From Solidesulfovibrio aerotolerans (GTDB lineage: Bacteria; Desulfobacterota; Desulfovibrionia; Desulfovibrionales; Desulfovibrionaceae): a DNA stretch of 64,000 bases. The stretch's first letter is position 1; each line of letters starts with the position of its first letter. Positions 63,624-64,000 of this stretch are shown here, piece by piece. The notes beneath the pieces are model-generated. The model did not search any database. It had not been told where the DNA came from and worked only from the letters and a program-made list of their open reading frames with translations. The position numbers were made by a program, and so were the translations under genes. Where the stretch lies: contig NZ_WVUD01000010.1 in NCBI RefSeq assembly GCF_009856865.1, positions 1-64,000 on the forward strand, written 5' to 3'.

Positions 63624-64000
63624 TCAAACGCCTTGACAAGCTGGGCTCCCCTTTCCCATGACTCTCTCGATGACGGTTTTGAGCTCGTCTCTGTCCACCG
63701 GCTTGGAAATGTAATCATCCATTCCCGCCGCGAGAAACCTTTCCTTGTCGCCAGTCATCGCATACGCGGTCATGGCGATTATGGGAATTTGAGACTTCGC
63801 CCCAAGGTCCGATGACCCTCTGATGGCCTTCGTCGCTTCGACGCCATCCATGACAGGCATCTGGATATCCATAAGAACCAAATCAAAGTCCTGCTCATGA
63901 AGGATGCCAAGGGCCTCCATTCCATCTGGTGCTGTTGTTACGGAATAGCCCATTTTGTGCAGCATCCGCTTTCCGGAGAACAAGCTGAGTTCTTCATCCT
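63624..64000 (-). CDS. Receiver domain at the C-terminus of a (hybrid) kinase or regulator, partial
   Basis: At least 125 residues, entering from the right edge in the frame DEELSLFSGKRMLHKMGYSV. It holds the phospho-acceptor Asp in DLVLMDIQMPVMDGVEA, IIAMTAYAMTGDKER and the Lys in GMDDYISKPVDRDEL, so the receiver is complete except at its very start. The short tail (ERVMGKGSPACQGV) fits the end of a hybrid histidine kinase. Its stop lies close to the integrase scar. The upstream part of the gene is outside the window. Confidence 0.8.
   Translation of the reverse strand, partial: DEELSLFSGKRMLHKMGYSVTTAPDGMEALGILHEQDFDLVLMDIQMPVMDGVEATKAIRGSSDLGAKSQIPIIAMTAYAMTGDKERFLAAGMDDYISKPVDRDELKTVIERVMGKGSPACQGV

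Overview
The window is about 64 kb of GC-rich bacterial chromosome. Gene content and order point to a Desulfovibrio-like sulfate reducer (Desulfobacterota, Desulfovibrionaceae; perhaps the Solidesulfovibrio branch). The pointers are a GAK-type locus, an rpsU-yqeY-mutS2-dnaG-rpoD macromolecular-synthesis operon, many small lipoproteins, bactofilin, and several c-di-GMP and sigma-54 elements. The assignment rests on my recognition of families, not on a search.

Layout. 1-1.9 kb is a scar zone: an IS21-like element tip, a gene-poor stretch with a decayed remnant, and an AT-rich methyltransferase gene that looks transferred. 1.9-12.3 kb is one leftward operon: a small FtsX-type permease, a LolD/MacB-type ATPase, a 1662-residue hybrid of degenerate M28-like peptidase and FtsX permease, and two large polytopic proteins of DUF6785/OPT-like type. 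12.6-16.1 kb holds a kinase-lipoprotein-NtrC regulator trio laid out like GlrK-QseG-GlrR. 16.1-26.9 kb is mixed envelope and signalling genes: PH-domain protein, rhomboid protease, AI-2E transporter, a twin-CX3C secreted protein, TPR, PilZ, a diadenylate-cyclase-domain protein, GlpQ, M23 peptidase, HemW.

27-35.8 kb is the most system-like region. A PiT phosphate transporter and a Nif11-like small protein point left. Running right are amphi-Trp, PhoU-kinase fusion, GAK ATP-grasp and HprK-related kinase B genes, then an MgtA-type P-type ATPase. 36-43.3 kb has bactofilin, a lipoprotein, a large MscS channel with a Lys-Pro-rich spacer, a citrate synthase homologue with two altered catalytic residues, and pdxJ-acpS. 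43.3-51.4 kb carries nnr, a CBS protein, tsaE, lysC, cimA, an acyltransferase and a universal stress protein, with dispersed intergenic repeats. 51.5-58.3 kb is the leftward rpsU-to-rpoD operon. 58.4-64 kb has a small membrane protein, HU, rsmA, a glycosyltransferase, a diguanylate cyclase behind a sigma-54 promoter, tRNA-Arg(CCG), an integrase remnant, and the receiver end of a kinase cut by the window edge.

The genes together describe an envelope- and signal-rich chromosomal backbone with little mobile DNA; both window edges carry traces of integration. The least explained material is the 1.9-12.3 kb membrane operon, the GAK locus, and the citrate synthase homologue.
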